Notes under the pieces: generated by a model
What the model was told of the DNA's origin: nothing
The model's database searches: none
The model's input: the letters and a program-made list of their open reading frames with translations, nothing else
Shown here: positions 17,263 to 26,423 of the stretch, in pieces
How the letters are laid out: each line of letters begins with the position of its first letter
Numbering within the stretch: the stretch's first letter is position 1
Program-made: the position numbers and the translations under genes
DNA from: Agromyces lapidis
Lineage (GTDB): Bacteria > Actinomycetota > Actinomycetes > Actinomycetales > Microbacteriaceae
Assembly (NCBI RefSeq): GCF_009749405.1
Contig: NZ_WBIQ01000009.1
Coordinates: 274,355-338,354, forward strand
Direction of reading: 5' to 3'
DNA: 64,000 nucleotides

Positions 17263-18429
17263 TTATCCGTTCAGTGCCGCGTCGGCGGCGTTGATCATCG
17301 CGATCCAGTCGTCGCGGTTCTCGGGCGACTCGATGTTCGTCGTGCCCTCGAGGCCCGCGAGCAGCGCGTCGGCGTTCGTCTTCATGAGGCCGGTCGCCTC
17401 GTCGAACACCGAGGTCGGCAGCCCCGCGTACGGCACCTGCGTGGTCGAGAACTGCTCGTCGGTCATGCGGAGGTTGAGCCACTCGGGGTTGAAGGCGTTC
17501 CAGAGCACCCACAGCATGCCGCCGGCCTGGTTCTTCGCGTCGACGTTCACGCCCGAGAACTGCGCGAACACCGGGCCGTTCTCGTACGGCTGCACCGTGA
17601 GGCTCGGGTTCGGGTTGAACAGGGTCTGGCCGAGCGCGATCGGCACGTCGCCGTTCGAGAGCGGCGAGTCCTGGTCCTCGAGCACCTGGAGAGTGCCCGA
17701 CGACTTCAGCTGGCCGATGAGGTCGACCATCGCGTCTTCGCCGTCGGCCATGCCGACGCCCGAGAACACGTTCGCGTTGTAGCTCGCGACCGAGACCTTG
17801 CCCGTGTACTCGGGGGCGAGCAGTCCGTCGAGCGTCGCGGGGGCTTCGATCTCGTCGGTGTTCACCTGCATGAGCGAGCCGTTGACACTGTCGGGCAGCA
17901 TGCCGGGCGAACCGAGGGTGAGGAACTCCTCTGGCACGCCGAACTTCGTCCACTCGACGTCGGCCCAGTAGCCCTCGTCGGTCATCGCGGCCGAGGAGAC
18001 GATCGAGCCCGAGATCACGTCGGTGTTGCGGGCCCCGGTGGCCTTGGCCGAGATGATCGCTGACGACAGGTTGTAGGTGAGCCCCTGGGTCTCGATCTTC
18101 AGGTCGGGGTAGCTCTTGTTGAACTCGGCGATGACCTCGGGCGAGAGCTCGTACCAGTCCCAGATCACGAGGCGACCGCCGTCGGTCTCCTTGGCCTGTT
18201 CGTAGAGGGCGTCCATCTGCTCGTCGATCGCAGGCCAGATGTCCTCGTAGAAGTTCTCGCAGCGGGTCACGGGGCCGACCTCGACGGCCTCGCAGGCGCC
18301 GGCCTGCGCTGCGTCACCGGACGGTTCGACGGCCTGCGGGGTCGACGACGGGGTGCTGCACGAGCTGAGCAGCAGCATGCCGGTCGCGGCGAGCGCGATG
18401 AGGCCGCTGCGGGCTGTGGGTGTCTTCAT
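17263..18429 (-). CDS. ABC importer solute-binding lipoprotein
   Basis: 388 residues. The lipoprotein signal MLLLSSC places the modified cysteine at about residue 24. The mature part is a type 2 periplasmic-binding fold (LVIWDWYELSPEVIAEFNKS, GMLPDSVNGSLMQVNTDEI). An early CEAVEVGPVTRCENF segment has two cysteines that could form a disulfide. It lies between its ATPase and permease genes. The family covers iron, aminoethylphosphonate, polyamine and small organic ligands; I cannot name the ligand. The next genes upstream suggest an organic substrate rather than iron, by context only. Confidence 0.88.
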   Translation of the reverse strand: MKTPTARSGLIALAATGMLLLSSCSTPSSTPQAVEPSGDAAQAGACEAVEVGPVTRCENFYEDIWPAIDEQMDALYEQAKETDGGRLVIWDWYELSPEVIAEFNKSYPDLKIETQGLTYNLSSAIISAKATGARNTDVISGSIVSSAAMTDEGYWADVEWTKFGVPEEFLTLGSPGMLPDSVNGSLMQVNTDEIEAPATLDGLLAPEYTGKVSVASYNANVFSGVGMADGEDAMVDLIGQLKSSGTLQVLEDQDSPLSNGDVPIALGQTLFNPNPSLTVQPYENGPVFAQFSGVNVDAKNQAGGMLWVLWNAFNPEWLNLRMTDEQFSTTQVPYAGLPTSVFDEATGLMKTNADALLAGLEGTTNIESPENRDDWIAMINAADAALNG

Positions 18430-18464
18430 GATCCTGGTGTCCTCTCTGACGTGGATCTCTGGGT

Positions 18465-18512
18465 GGGACGGTGCGGGTGGAGCGGGGACGGTGCGATGGA
18501 GCGGGTGGAGCG
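18465..18512. repeat. short 20-bp tandem repeat in ABC operon spacer
   Basis: GGGACGGTGCG begins at 18465 and again at 18485, each copy followed by a TGGAGCG motif, with a third partial GGTGGAGCG at 18504. It occupies the 106-base gap between the ATPase and binding-protein genes, close to the expected ribosome site of the latter. Confidence 0.55.
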
Positions 18513-18535
18513 ACCTTTCCTGCGCGATGGGGTGG

Positions 18536-19663
18536 CTAGCCCGCGAGCACGCGGCAGGCGTGCGGCGCGAGTTCGAGCACGATCTCGCTGCCGTTCGCGG
18601 GCGAGTCGAGGGGGGCGCCGCGGGCGACGATCGTGCCGACGACGGTCTCGCCGGCGAGGATCTGGGCTTCGTACTCGACGATCTCGCCGAGGAACTCGAC
18701 CCGCACGACGCGGGCGGGCAGCAGGTTCGGGCGGTCGGGCGCCGTCTCGTGCCAGCGCACGCTCTCGGGGCGGAAGGTGACGGTGACCTCGTCGCCGATT
18801 CCGACCCCGTCGGGGCACGGGGTCGCGAGGCGCGTGCCGAAGGCCTCGACGAGCACCTCGCCCGCGCCGCCGCGCTCGCGCACGACCGCGGGGATCATGT
18901 TGACCCGGCCCACGAAGTCGGCGACGAAGCGGTCGGCCGGCCGGTAGTAGAGGTCGCGGGGCGCCGCCTCCTGCACGATGCGACCCTGGTTCATCACGGC
19001 GACGCGGTCCGACATCGAGAGCGCCTCCGACTGGTCGTGCGTGACGTAGAGCGCCGTGATGCCGAGCCGCTGCTGAAGGCTGCGCAGCTCGTTGCGCATC
19101 GTGTCGCGGAGCTTCGCGTCGAGGTTCGAGAGCGGCTCGTCGAGCAGCAGCAGCCGGGGCCGGTGCGCGAGCGCCCTGGCGAGGGCGAGCCGTTGCTGCT
19201 GGCCGCCCGAGAGCGCGGTGGCCGGCCGGTTCGCGTAGGCGTCGAGCTGCACGAGCTCGAGCGCCTCCATGGCCCGGGCCCGCGCCTCCTTCTTCGGAAG
19301 CTTGCCGCTCGACACCTGCAGGGGGAACACGGCGTTGGCGAAGACCGTCATGTGCGGCCAGATCGCGTAGTTCTGGAACACCATGCCGACGTCGCGCTTG
19401 TCGGGCGGCATGTGCTCGGTGCCGGTCGAGAGCACCTTGTCGTCGAGCGTGATCCGCCCCCCGTTGCTCGTCTCGAGGCCGGCGACGCAGCGGAGCGTCG
19501 TGGTCTTGCCGCACCCTGAGGGCCCGAGGAGCGAGGTGAAGGTGCCCGGCTCGATGGTGAAGCTGACGCCCTTCACCACGGGCACCGCGCCGCCGTCGAG
19601 CTCGTACTGCTTCTCGAGGCCGTCGACGACGAGGCGGCCGCCTCCGTGTGCTGCAGTAGTCAT
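18536..19663 (-). CDS. ABC importer ATP-binding protein
   Basis: 375 residues. Walker A GPSGCGKTT (about 43-51), signature LSGGQQQR, Walker B LLLLDEPLSNLD and the H-loop VTHDQSEA are all intact. A C-terminal TOBE-like domain from about 270 is typical of the FbpC/PotA importer class. It energises the fused permease encoded downstream and is first in the ATPase, binding-protein, permease order. An AT-richer patch at 19680-19705 upstream may hold the promoter. Confidence 0.92.
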   Translation of the reverse strand: MTTAAHGGGRLVVDGLEKQYELDGGAVPVVKGVSFTIEPGTFTSLLGPSGCGKTTTLRCVAGLETSNGGRITLDDKVLSTGTEHMPPDKRDVGMVFQNYAIWPHMTVFANAVFPLQVSSGKLPKKEARARAMEALELVQLDAYANRPATALSGGQQQRLALARALAHRPRLLLLDEPLSNLDAKLRDTMRNELRSLQQRLGITALYVTHDQSEALSMSDRVAVMNQGRIVQEAAPRDLYYRPADRFVADFVGRVNMIPAVVRERGGAGEVLVEAFGTRLATPCPDGVGIGDEVTVTFRPESVRWHETAPDRPNLLPARVVRVEFLGEIVEYEAQILAGETVVGTIVARGAPLDSPANGSEIVLELAPHACRVLAG

Positions 19664-19742
19664 GCGTCCACTCCTTGGCGATTTCTGTATTCTGGATCCG
19701 ATTGAAGGGCGAGGATGCCCCGCCGGGATCGGGCCGCGGGCA

Positions 19743-21254
19743 TCAGCGCGGGCCCGCCTGCGTCGGCGCCTCGGCGCGGGGGTCCGCCGCGGCCGGGGCG
19801 CCCCAGCCGACCGTGACCTTCGGCTTGGCGAAGAAGAGCACCACGAGCGCGCAGAGCGCGAACGCGCCGACCGCCAGCCACAGCGACTGGGCCATCGCCG
19901 TCGAGAACCCGCCGACCGCAGCCTCGGGCAGCGCTCCGACCGCCCCGGGTGCGAGCTGCTCGGCGCCGGCGCCCGGCAGCTGCGCGGCGAGGGTGAACCC
20001 CATGAGCGCGGCGATCGCCGCCGAGCCGAGCACCGAACCGAGCTGGCGGGTCATCGTGTAGACGCCCGAGCCGGCGCCGGCCTGCGCCCGCGGCAGGTTG
20101 CGCGTCGCGGTCGAGGCGAGCGGTGCGAAGACGCCCGAGATGCCGAACCCGAGCAGCGCCGAGGGAAGGAGCAGCAGCCAGTACGGGACATCCGGCCCGA
20201 TGAGCACGCTGTACCAGGCGAGCGCGAGCGCCGAGAGCGACAGCCCGGCGAGCGCGACCCACTTCGGGTCGATCCGGTCGCTGAACCGGCCGACGAGGGG
20301 GGCGAGCACGCCCGAGATGACCGCCATCGGCACGAGCATGAGCGCCGCCTGCGTCGGCGTGAGCCCGCGCCCCACCTGGAAGTAGAACGCGAGGGGCAGC
20401 GGCATCGCCGTCATCGCGACGCCGACGAGCGAGATCGCGACGTTCGACAGCGAGAAGTTGCGGTCGCGGAAGAGCCCGAGCGGCAGCAGCGGCTCAGCCT
20501 TGTTGAACGCCTGCCAGACGACGAAGCCCGCGAGCACGACCAGGCCCGCGACGATGAGCCCCCAGACCGTGATCGGTCCGACGATCACGCCCCAGTCGTA
20601 CGTCCCGCCCTCCTGGATCCCGAAGACCAGGAGGAACATGCCGATGGCGCTCAACGCGACGCCGAGCCAGTCGAAGCGGTGCGCGTGCGTCTCGAGGTCG
20701 GGAACGAGTCGCCACGCCGCGACGAACGCGACGACGCCGACCGGGAGGTTCACGAAGAACACCCACTGCCAGCCGAGCGAGTCGACGAGCACGCCGCCGA
20801 GGATCGGACCGACGAGCGTCGCGACTCCGGCAACCGAGCCCCAGAGCCCCATCGCGGCACCGCGCTGGGTCGGCGGGAAGACGCGGGTGATGACCGCCAT
20901 CGTCTGCGGGGTCATCAGCGCGGCGCCGAGCCCCTGCACTGCGCGTGCCGCGATGAGCGTCGTGATGTCACCGGAGAGTCCGCACCAGAGCGAGGCCAGC
21001 GTGAACACCACGAGCCCGACGAGGTAGACCCGCTTCGGGCCGAAGCGGTCGCCCAGCCGGCCCGTGATGAGCAGCGGCACCGCATACGCGAGCAGGTACG
21101 CGCTCGTCACCCAGATCACCGCGGTGAGGTCGGTGTCGAGGTCGGCGAGGATCGCCGGGTTCGCGATCGACACGATCGTCGTGTCGACGAGGATCATGAA
21201 GAACCCGATGACGAGCGCCCAGAGGGCGGGCCACGGTCTGGCGGTCTGGTTCAT
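19743..21254 (-). CDS. MFS transporter, DHA2 (14-helix) family
   Basis: 503 residues with fourteen predicted helices. Motif A-like GRLGDRFGPKRVY follows helix 2 and motif C-like GSVAGVATLVGPILGGVLVD lies in helix 5, as in EmrB/QacA proteins. These are proton-coupled exporters of drugs or organic metabolites. It is 79 bases upstream of the ABC ATPase gene and 42 bases downstream of the LVIVD-repeat gene, all on the same strand, so it may belong to one catabolic or transport unit. Confidence 0.92.
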   Translation of the reverse strand: MNQTARPWPALWALVIGFFMILVDTTIVSIANPAILADLDTDLTAVIWVTSAYLLAYAVPLLITGRLGDRFGPKRVYLVGLVVFTLASLWCGLSGDITTLIAARAVQGLGAALMTPQTMAVITRVFPPTQRGAAMGLWGSVAGVATLVGPILGGVLVDSLGWQWVFFVNLPVGVVAFVAAWRLVPDLETHAHRFDWLGVALSAIGMFLLVFGIQEGGTYDWGVIVGPITVWGLIVAGLVVLAGFVVWQAFNKAEPLLPLGLFRDRNFSLSNVAISLVGVAMTAMPLPLAFYFQVGRGLTPTQAALMLVPMAVISGVLAPLVGRFSDRIDPKWVALAGLSLSALALAWYSVLIGPDVPYWLLLLPSALLGFGISGVFAPLASTATRNLPRAQAGAGSGVYTMTRQLGSVLGSAAIAALMGFTLAAQLPGAGAEQLAPGAVGALPEAAVGGFSTAMAQSLWLAVGAFALCALVVLFFAKPKVTVGWGAPAAADPRAEAPTQAGPR

Positions 21255-21296
21255 GGTCGGCTTTCGCAGGGGGAGGTCACGGGCCGGGGGTGCGGT

Positions 21297-22919
21297 TCAG
21301 CTCGCAGCGGATGGCTCGCCAGGCAGCCCGACGACGGGCTCGCCGAGCAGCGGCGTCGAGACCGCGTAGATGCCGTGGTTCGCGAAGAGCCAGATCAGGT
21401 TGCGGTCCCACTCGACGAAGATGCCGTGCACGGGCGCCGCGAGGTCGTCGTCGTCCTTCAGGCCCATCGGGGGCACGAAGTATGCACCGACCTTCGGGTC
21501 CTCGGGGTCTCGGACGTCGAAGATCTGCAGCCCCGCCGCATAGAAGGCGTAGGGGATCACGCCGCCGTGCGGGGTGCCCGTGTTGGTGAAGTAGCCCGAG
21601 CGCTTCGGCCCGAACGAACCGCGACGCTGCGCCCAGTCGGTGAACGCGGCCTCGGCGGGCGGCATCGGGCGCGGCATCGTGCGCACCACCCGCGGATTCG
21701 CCGGGTCGGAGACGTCGATCTGGTAGATCTCCTTCGCCGGCTCGTAGCAGTCGGTGTTCATCGGGTAGCCCGAGACGTAGACGTAGCCGGTCTCCTCGAC
21801 CTGGGTCGTGTCGACGTTGTCGCCCTCGGTGCCGGCGACGCTCGTCGGCAGTTCGCACCATCCGACGTGGTGGATGTTCGAGGGGTCCGAGACGTCGAGC
21901 ACGAAGAAGCCCTGGCCGCCCTGGGCGGCGTAGCCGTACTTCCACCCCGACTCGACCGAGCGCGGCATGAAGATGCCCATGCGCGAGCCGAACCACGAGG
22001 TCTTGTTGTTCCAGCGGTCGTTGCCCGCGAGGTACTCGGAGTCGTCCTCCTCTCCGGCGCGGGAGCCCGGCACCCACCACTGCGAGAGCAGCTCGGGATT
22101 CGCCGGGTCGCTGACGTCGTACGCCGCGTGGCCGGCGGTCCAGAGCGTCGTGCGGTAGGGCTGGTTCGTGAAGGTGTTGTCGGGCGCGGTCGCGACGAAG
22201 AGGTACTTGTCGCCGTAGTAGACCGGCAGGTCGAGCACGCCGTTGCCCTCCTGGATCTCGTCGGGCCCGTGGTCCGGGTCGGTCGAGACCTCCGTGAGGA
22301 GCGTCCAGTCGCGGGGGCTCGGCCCGTTCATCTCCCAGGTGCGGAAGCCGCGCAGGCCCTCCCACTCCTTCAGCTGCCCCTCGACGGTGTCGTCGAGCCA
22401 CTTGTTGGCGACGCGCCCCTTGAGGAAGTAGCGCGGGGTCTCGCTCGCCTGGATCGCGATGTGCTTGCCGAGCCGCTCGTTCCACTGCACGGTGGTCGCG
22501 CCGAACTGCGGGCGCGGGTCTGCCCAGCCCCACTGCTCCTCATCGACGATCTTCAGGTCGCGCGGGTCGGTGATGTCGTAGAGCTTCCAGTGGTTGCCGC
22601 CGCCGTAGTGCAGCATGTAGCGGGTGCCGTCGAGGTCGTAGATGCACTGCCACGAGTGGCTCGTGTTCACGACGATCGGGTAGAACGCCTCGGCGGTCGC
22701 GTTGAGGGCGTACGTCTCGGGGTCGCGATAGTCGAGCTGGCCCGGCCAGTCGACGAACACGTCGCGGGGAACCGACGGGGTGGACTCGGGCGGCAGGAAG
22801 CTGCCGTCGGGCTGCATGCCCCAGGTGCCGGGCTCGGGATCGCGGGGTTCGCCGTCGACGCGCTCGAAGTCCTCGGGGCGGTACTTCTTCGCGTCGGGAA
22901 CGTAGGGAGAGCCGGCCAT
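21297..22919 (-). CDS. LVIVD-repeat protein, probable beta-propeller, function unknown
   Basis: 540 residues from the ATG at 22919, which has GGAGG four bases upstream. Repeats of the type (Y/F/L)DV(S/R)DP.NP recur through the protein: YDITDPRDLKIVD near 110, YDVSDPANPELL, LDVSDPSNIHHVG, IDVSDPANPRVV and FDVRDPEDPKVG. This is the LVIVD pattern of beta-propeller blades. Conserved-looking histidine and acidic patches (LHYGGGNHW, TNTGTPHGGV, AAPVHGIFVEWD) could hold a metal or active site. There is no signal peptide or membrane helix, so it is probably cytoplasmic. I cannot assign a reaction. Its place between a LysR gene and two transporters suggests a catabolic enzyme. Confidence 0.8.
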   Translation of the reverse strand: MAGSPYVPDAKKYRPEDFERVDGEPRDPEPGTWGMQPDGSFLPPESTPSVPRDVFVDWPGQLDYRDPETYALNATAEAFYPIVVNTSHSWQCIYDLDGTRYMLHYGGGNHWKLYDITDPRDLKIVDEEQWGWADPRPQFGATTVQWNERLGKHIAIQASETPRYFLKGRVANKWLDDTVEGQLKEWEGLRGFRTWEMNGPSPRDWTLLTEVSTDPDHGPDEIQEGNGVLDLPVYYGDKYLFVATAPDNTFTNQPYRTTLWTAGHAAYDVSDPANPELLSQWWVPGSRAGEEDDSEYLAGNDRWNNKTSWFGSRMGIFMPRSVESGWKYGYAAQGGQGFFVLDVSDPSNIHHVGWCELPTSVAGTEGDNVDTTQVEETGYVYVSGYPMNTDCYEPAKEIYQIDVSDPANPRVVRTMPRPMPPAEAAFTDWAQRRGSFGPKRSGYFTNTGTPHGGVIPYAFYAAGLQIFDVRDPEDPKVGAYFVPPMGLKDDDDLAAPVHGIFVEWDRNLIWLFANHGIYAVSTPLLGEPVVGLPGEPSAAS

Positions 22920-23035
22920 GTCGCCTCCATTGGCAGCTGGAACAGAGATCGTCGCGACGCGGTGCGTCGTCCCCATCAGCGTCGCCAGAAGTTGCGATGC
23001 CGTCCAATATCTATTCGGCTCGCAGCCATGACCGT

Positions 23036-24010
23036 TCAGGCATACCGACCGAACTGCTGCGCCTCGTGCTCGGCGTGCTCGCGCTCGAACTCCGCGAGGC
23101 GCGCACCCTCGACCCTGAGGTGTTCGAGCAGGGCCGAGGCCGCCGCCGACGGGGCCCGGTCGGTGAGCCGCGTGACCCCGACCGCGCGCCTGATCGAGCT
23201 CAGCGGCGTCGGCAGGATGCGGAGCTCGCGGTCGTCGACGGCGATGAACATCGGCAGCGCGGCGATGACGTCGGTCGAGACGAGGAGGTTGCGCAGCGTC
23301 AGCATCGAGGTGCACTCCACCCGGTCGGCCGGCAGCGGCAGCCCCTCGTGGAAGAAGACGGCCTCGAGCTCGGCGCGCAGCGCCGTCTGCGCCACGGGGA
23401 AGATCCACGGGTAGCTCACGAGCTGGGCGAGCGCGGTCGTCGGGCCGTCGTGCACGGGATGCCCCGCCCGCGCGACGAGCCGGATCGGTTCGAGATGCAG
23501 CCGCTCCTGCTCGAGCCGAACGGGCACGCTCGACGAGAGCCGGCCGACGGTGAGGTCGAGGTCGCCCGCGAGCAGCAGCTGCTGCAGGGTGTCGGGCGTG
23601 CCCTCGCGGACGACGACGGTGAGGCGCGGATGCTCGGCCTTGAGCCCCGCGATCGCCCGGGGCAGCAGCAGGTTCGATCCGGCCAGGTGCGTGCCGACGG
23701 TCACCGTGCCGAGCTGGCCCGACTGCAGCAGCCGCACCTCCTCGCCCGCGATGCGCAGCTCGGCGAGCACCGATCGGGCGCGTTCGATGAACGGCCGTCC
23801 GTACTCCGTCGGCGTGACGCCCCGGGGCAGTCGTTCGAACAGCGGCACCCCGAGCAGGTCCTCGACCTCGCGCAGCCCGCGGGTCACGACGGGCTGCGTG
23901 ATGTGGAGCGCCTCGGCGGCGCGCACGAGGGTGCCCTCGTCGGCGATGGCGGCGACGAGGACGAGGTGCCGGATCTTGAGTCGGCCATCGAGGAGTCGGT
24001 CAGTGCTCAT
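23036..24010 (-). CDS. LysR-family transcriptional regulator
   Basis: 324 residues from ATG 24010 (MSTDRLLDG). The N-terminal winged helix reads VRAAEALHITQPVVTRGLRE, and the effector domain runs from about residue 95. It is divergent from the aminomuconate semialdehyde dehydrogenase gene with only 83 bases between starts. It also reads in the same direction as the LVIVD-repeat gene 116 bases downstream. It could control the meta-cleavage operon, the LVIVD/MFS/ABC unit, or both. The natural inducer would be a pathway intermediate. Confidence 0.92.
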   Translation of the reverse strand: MSTDRLLDGRLKIRHLVLVAAIADEGTLVRAAEALHITQPVVTRGLREVEDLLGVPLFERLPRGVTPTEYGRPFIERARSVLAELRIAGEEVRLLQSGQLGTVTVGTHLAGSNLLLPRAIAGLKAEHPRLTVVVREGTPDTLQQLLLAGDLDLTVGRLSSSVPVRLEQERLHLEPIRLVARAGHPVHDGPTTALAQLVSYPWIFPVAQTALRAELEAVFFHEGLPLPADRVECTSMLTLRNLLVSTDVIAALPMFIAVDDRELRILPTPLSSIRRAVGVTRLTDRAPSAAASALLEHLRVEGARLAEFEREHAEHEAQQFGRYA

Positions 24011-24093
24011 GCCACCGAACCATAGCCGAATGGGCATGGCAGTGCGGCAACTCGGCATTTGTCGGCATCCCGCCCGGTTCCTAACCTGAAGCC
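24011..24093. promoter_or_regulatory. divergent control region, LysR / meta-cleavage operon
   Basis: This 83-base spacer must hold both promoters. TCGGCAT is repeated at 24052-24058 and 24062-24068, one helical turn apart, and a CCAT-N12-ATGG dyad spans 24020-24039. Either could be the LysR site; neither is a perfect T-N11-A box. The plus-strand leader must be very short. Confidence 0.5.
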
Positions 24094-25608
24094 ATGTCCT
24101 CCCCGACGTCACCGGCGACGATCGCCCTGCCGACCAAGCCGACGCCTCGCGCGCCCCGCCAGATCCGCAACTTCATCGACGGCGAGTTCGTCGACGGAAT
24201 CCGGGGCTTCGACAAGCTCGATCCCGTCGACGGGTCGCTCGTCGGGCAGGTGCACGAGGCGGGCCGAGTCGAGGTCGACCGTGCCGTTGCCGCCGCGCGC
24301 GCCGCGCTCGACGGGCCGTGGGGCCGCATGTCGGTGATCGAGCGCACGCGCCTCCTGCGGCGCATCGCCGACGTCATCGACCGCCGGGCCGAGGAGCTCG
24401 TCGCGGCCGAGGTCGGCGACACGGGCAAGCCCGAGACCCTCGCCCGCGACCTCGACGTGGCCAGGGCGGCCATGAACTTCCGCTCGTTCGCCGACACCGT
24501 CGCGGCGGCCGGGCTCGACTCGTTCCTCACCGAGCTGCCCGACGGGCGCCGGGCGCTGAACTACGCCGTGCGCAAGCCGCTCGGCGTCGTCGCGGTCATC
24601 GTGCCGTGGAACCTGCCGCTGCTGCTGCTCACCTGGAAGCTCGCCCCGGCGCTCGCCGCGGGCAACACCGTCGTCGTGAAGCCCTCGGAGGAGACGCCGT
24701 CGTCGGCGACGATGCTCGCCGAGATCCTCGCCGAGGCCGGGCTGCCGGCCGGCGTCGTCAACGTCGTGCACGGCTTCGGCGCCGGCTCGGCCGGGGCGTT
24801 CCTCACGGAGCATCCCGGCATCGACGGCGTCACCTTCACCGGCGAGTCCTCGACCGGTTCGGCCATCATGCGCGCGGTCGCGCCGCGGGTGCGCCCCGTG
24901 TCGTTCGAGCTCGGCGGCAAGAACGCCGCCGTCGTCTTCGCCGACGCCGACCTCGACGCCGCCGTCGCGGGCCTCGCCCGCTCGACCTACCTCAACACGG
25001 GGCAGGTGTGCCTCTGCACCGAGCGCATCTACATCGAGCGCGCGGTCTTCGACGACGTCGCCGCCGGCCTCGCCGAGCAGGCGCGCCGACTGCGCCTCGG
25101 CCGCCCCGAGAACCCCGCCACCACGACCGGGCCCCTCATCTCGCACGCGCACCGCGAGAAGGTCCGCTCCTACCTCGACCTGGCCGTGGCCGAGGGCGCG
25201 ACGGTGCTCGCCGGCGGCGGCATCCCGACCCTCGGTGACGGCCTCGACGGCGGCTCGTGGATCGAACCGACCCTCTGGACCGGCCTCGACAACTCGCACC
25301 GCACCGTGCGCGAGGAGATCTTCGGCCCGGTCGCAGCCCTCATCCCCTTCGACACCGAAGAGGAGGCGATCGCGCTCGCGAACGACACCGACTACGGGCT
25401 CGCCGCGGTGACGTGGACGAGCGACCTGACCCGCGGGCACCGGGTCGCGCAGCGCATGCGCGTCGGCATGTCGTGGGTCAACACCTGGTACCTGCGCGAC
25501 CTCCGCAGCCCCTTCGGCGGCGTGGGCCTCTCCGGCATCGGCCGCGAGGGCGGCCACCACTCGCTCGAGTTCTACACCGAGCCGACGAACGTGTGCGTGC
25601 AGCTGTGA
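24094..25608 (+). CDS. 2-aminomuconate semialdehyde dehydrogenase (AMSDH/HMSDH type)
   Basis: 504 residues. Catalytic residues are visible: N173 in VPWNLP, E272 in FELGGKN and the nucleophile C306 in NTGQVCLCTE. The NTGQVCLCTERIYIER signature and the C-terminal GREGGHHSLEFYTEPTNVC are those of 2-amino/2-hydroxymuconic semialdehyde dehydrogenases. It oxidises the unstable semialdehyde from the decarboxylase to 2-aminomuconate with NAD, preventing cyclisation to picolinate. It is the first gene of the operon, and its stop and the next start overlap (TGATG). Confidence 0.92.
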   Translation: MSSPTSPATIALPTKPTPRAPRQIRNFIDGEFVDGIRGFDKLDPVDGSLVGQVHEAGRVEVDRAVAAARAALDGPWGRMSVIERTRLLRRIADVIDRRAEELVAAEVGDTGKPETLARDLDVARAAMNFRSFADTVAAAGLDSFLTELPDGRRALNYAVRKPLGVVAVIVPWNLPLLLLTWKLAPALAAGNTVVVKPSEETPSSATMLAEILAEAGLPAGVVNVVHGFGAGSAGAFLTEHPGIDGVTFTGESSTGSAIMRAVAPRVRPVSFELGGKNAAVVFADADLDAAVAGLARSTYLNTGQVCLCTERIYIERAVFDDVAAGLAEQARRLRLGRPENPATTTGPLISHAHREKVRSYLDLAVAEGATVLAGGGIPTLGDGLDGGSWIEPTLWTGLDNSHRTVREEIFGPVAALIPFDTEEEAIALANDTDYGLAAVTWTSDLTRGHRVAQRMRVGMSWVNTWYLRDLRSPFGGVGLSGIGREGGHHSLEFYTEPTNVCVQL

Positions 25609-26423
25609 TGGGCGACGCGACGGCCGCGGCACTGCACGCCGCCGAGGAGCGGCTGCACGCGGCTGCCCGCGACGGCCTCGCCTGTTCGCCCGTGCGCGAG
25701 CTCATCGGCGAGACCGACCAGGATGCGGCCTACGCCGTGCAGTCGCTCGGCATCGCGCGCCGGCTCGCCGAGGGACGGCGGATCGTCGGCCGCAAGATCG
25801 GCCTCACCTCACCCGCGGTGCAGGCGCAGTTCGGCGTGTTCACGCCCGACTACGGCGTGCTGCTCGACGACATGGTCTTCGCCGACCGCGAGCCGATCGA
25901 CCTCGGGCGCTTCCTGCAGCCCCGCGTCGAGGCCGAGGTCGCCTTCGTGCTCGGCCGCGACCTCGACTCCCCCACGACGCACGTCGCCGAGGTGCTCGCC
26001 GCCACCGAGTTCGTGCTCCCGGCGATCGAGGTCGTCGACTCCCGCATCGCCGGCTGGGACATCCGCATCACCGACACGATCGCCGACAACGCCTCGAGCG
26101 GGGCGATCGTGCTCGGCACCGCGCCGCGCCGGATCGAGGGCCTCGACCTCGCCGAGCTCGGCATGCGCCTCGACCACGAGGGCGAGCCGGTCTCGACCGG
26201 GTCGGGCGCCGCATGCCTCGGCAGCCCCGTCATCGCCGTCGCCTGGCTCGCCCGTGAGGTCGCCCGGCACGGGCGGCCGCTCCGCGCGGGCGAGATCGTG
26301 CTCTCGGGCGCGCTCGGGCCGATGGTCGCGGCGAGCGCGGGGGTCTTCCACGCCCGCCTCGACGGGCTCGGCGAGGTGCGTGCCGACTTCACGACGACCG
26401 CTCTCGAAGGAGCCGCAGCATGA
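25608..26423 (+). CDS. 2-oxopent-4-enoate (2-keto-4-pentenoate) hydratase
   Basis: 271 residues of the fumarylacetoacetate-hydrolase-related hydratase/decarboxylase family. [34 protein letters not shown] and [16 protein letters not shown] supply the acidic metal ligands. It adds water to 2-hydroxypenta-2,4-dienoate to give 4-hydroxy-2-oxovalerate. The paralogue encoded at 28461 is assigned the decarboxylase step. I place this one as hydratase because it has the [17 protein letters not shown] pattern typical of the MhpD/DmpE group; a swap of the two roles is possible. Confidence 0.82.
   Translation: MGDATAAALHAAEERLHAAARDGLACSPVRELIGETDQDAAYAVQSLGIARRLAEGRRIVGRKIGLTSPAVQAQFGVFTPDYGVLLDDMVFADREPIDLGRFLQPRVEAEVAFVLGRDLDSPTTHVAEVLAATEFVLPAIEVVDSRIAGWDIRITDTIADNASSGAIVLGTAPRRIEGLDLAELGMRLDHEGEPVSTGSGAACLGSPVIAVAWLAREVARHGRPLRAGEIVLSGALGPMVAASAGVFHARLDGLGEVRADFTTTALEGAAA

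Noticed and set aside
15369..19663. Ferric iron uptake as the firm role of the ABC importer
   Set aside because: The fused permease fits iron, phosphonate and polyamine systems alike. No iron-binding tyrosine cluster could be identified by eye and the neighbours are catabolic, so the ligand is left open.
24109..25632. 507-residue minus-strand frame opposite the dehydrogenase gene
   Set aside because: Arg/Gly-rich antisense shadow of a well-supported gene. The same applies to other long antisense frames in the window.
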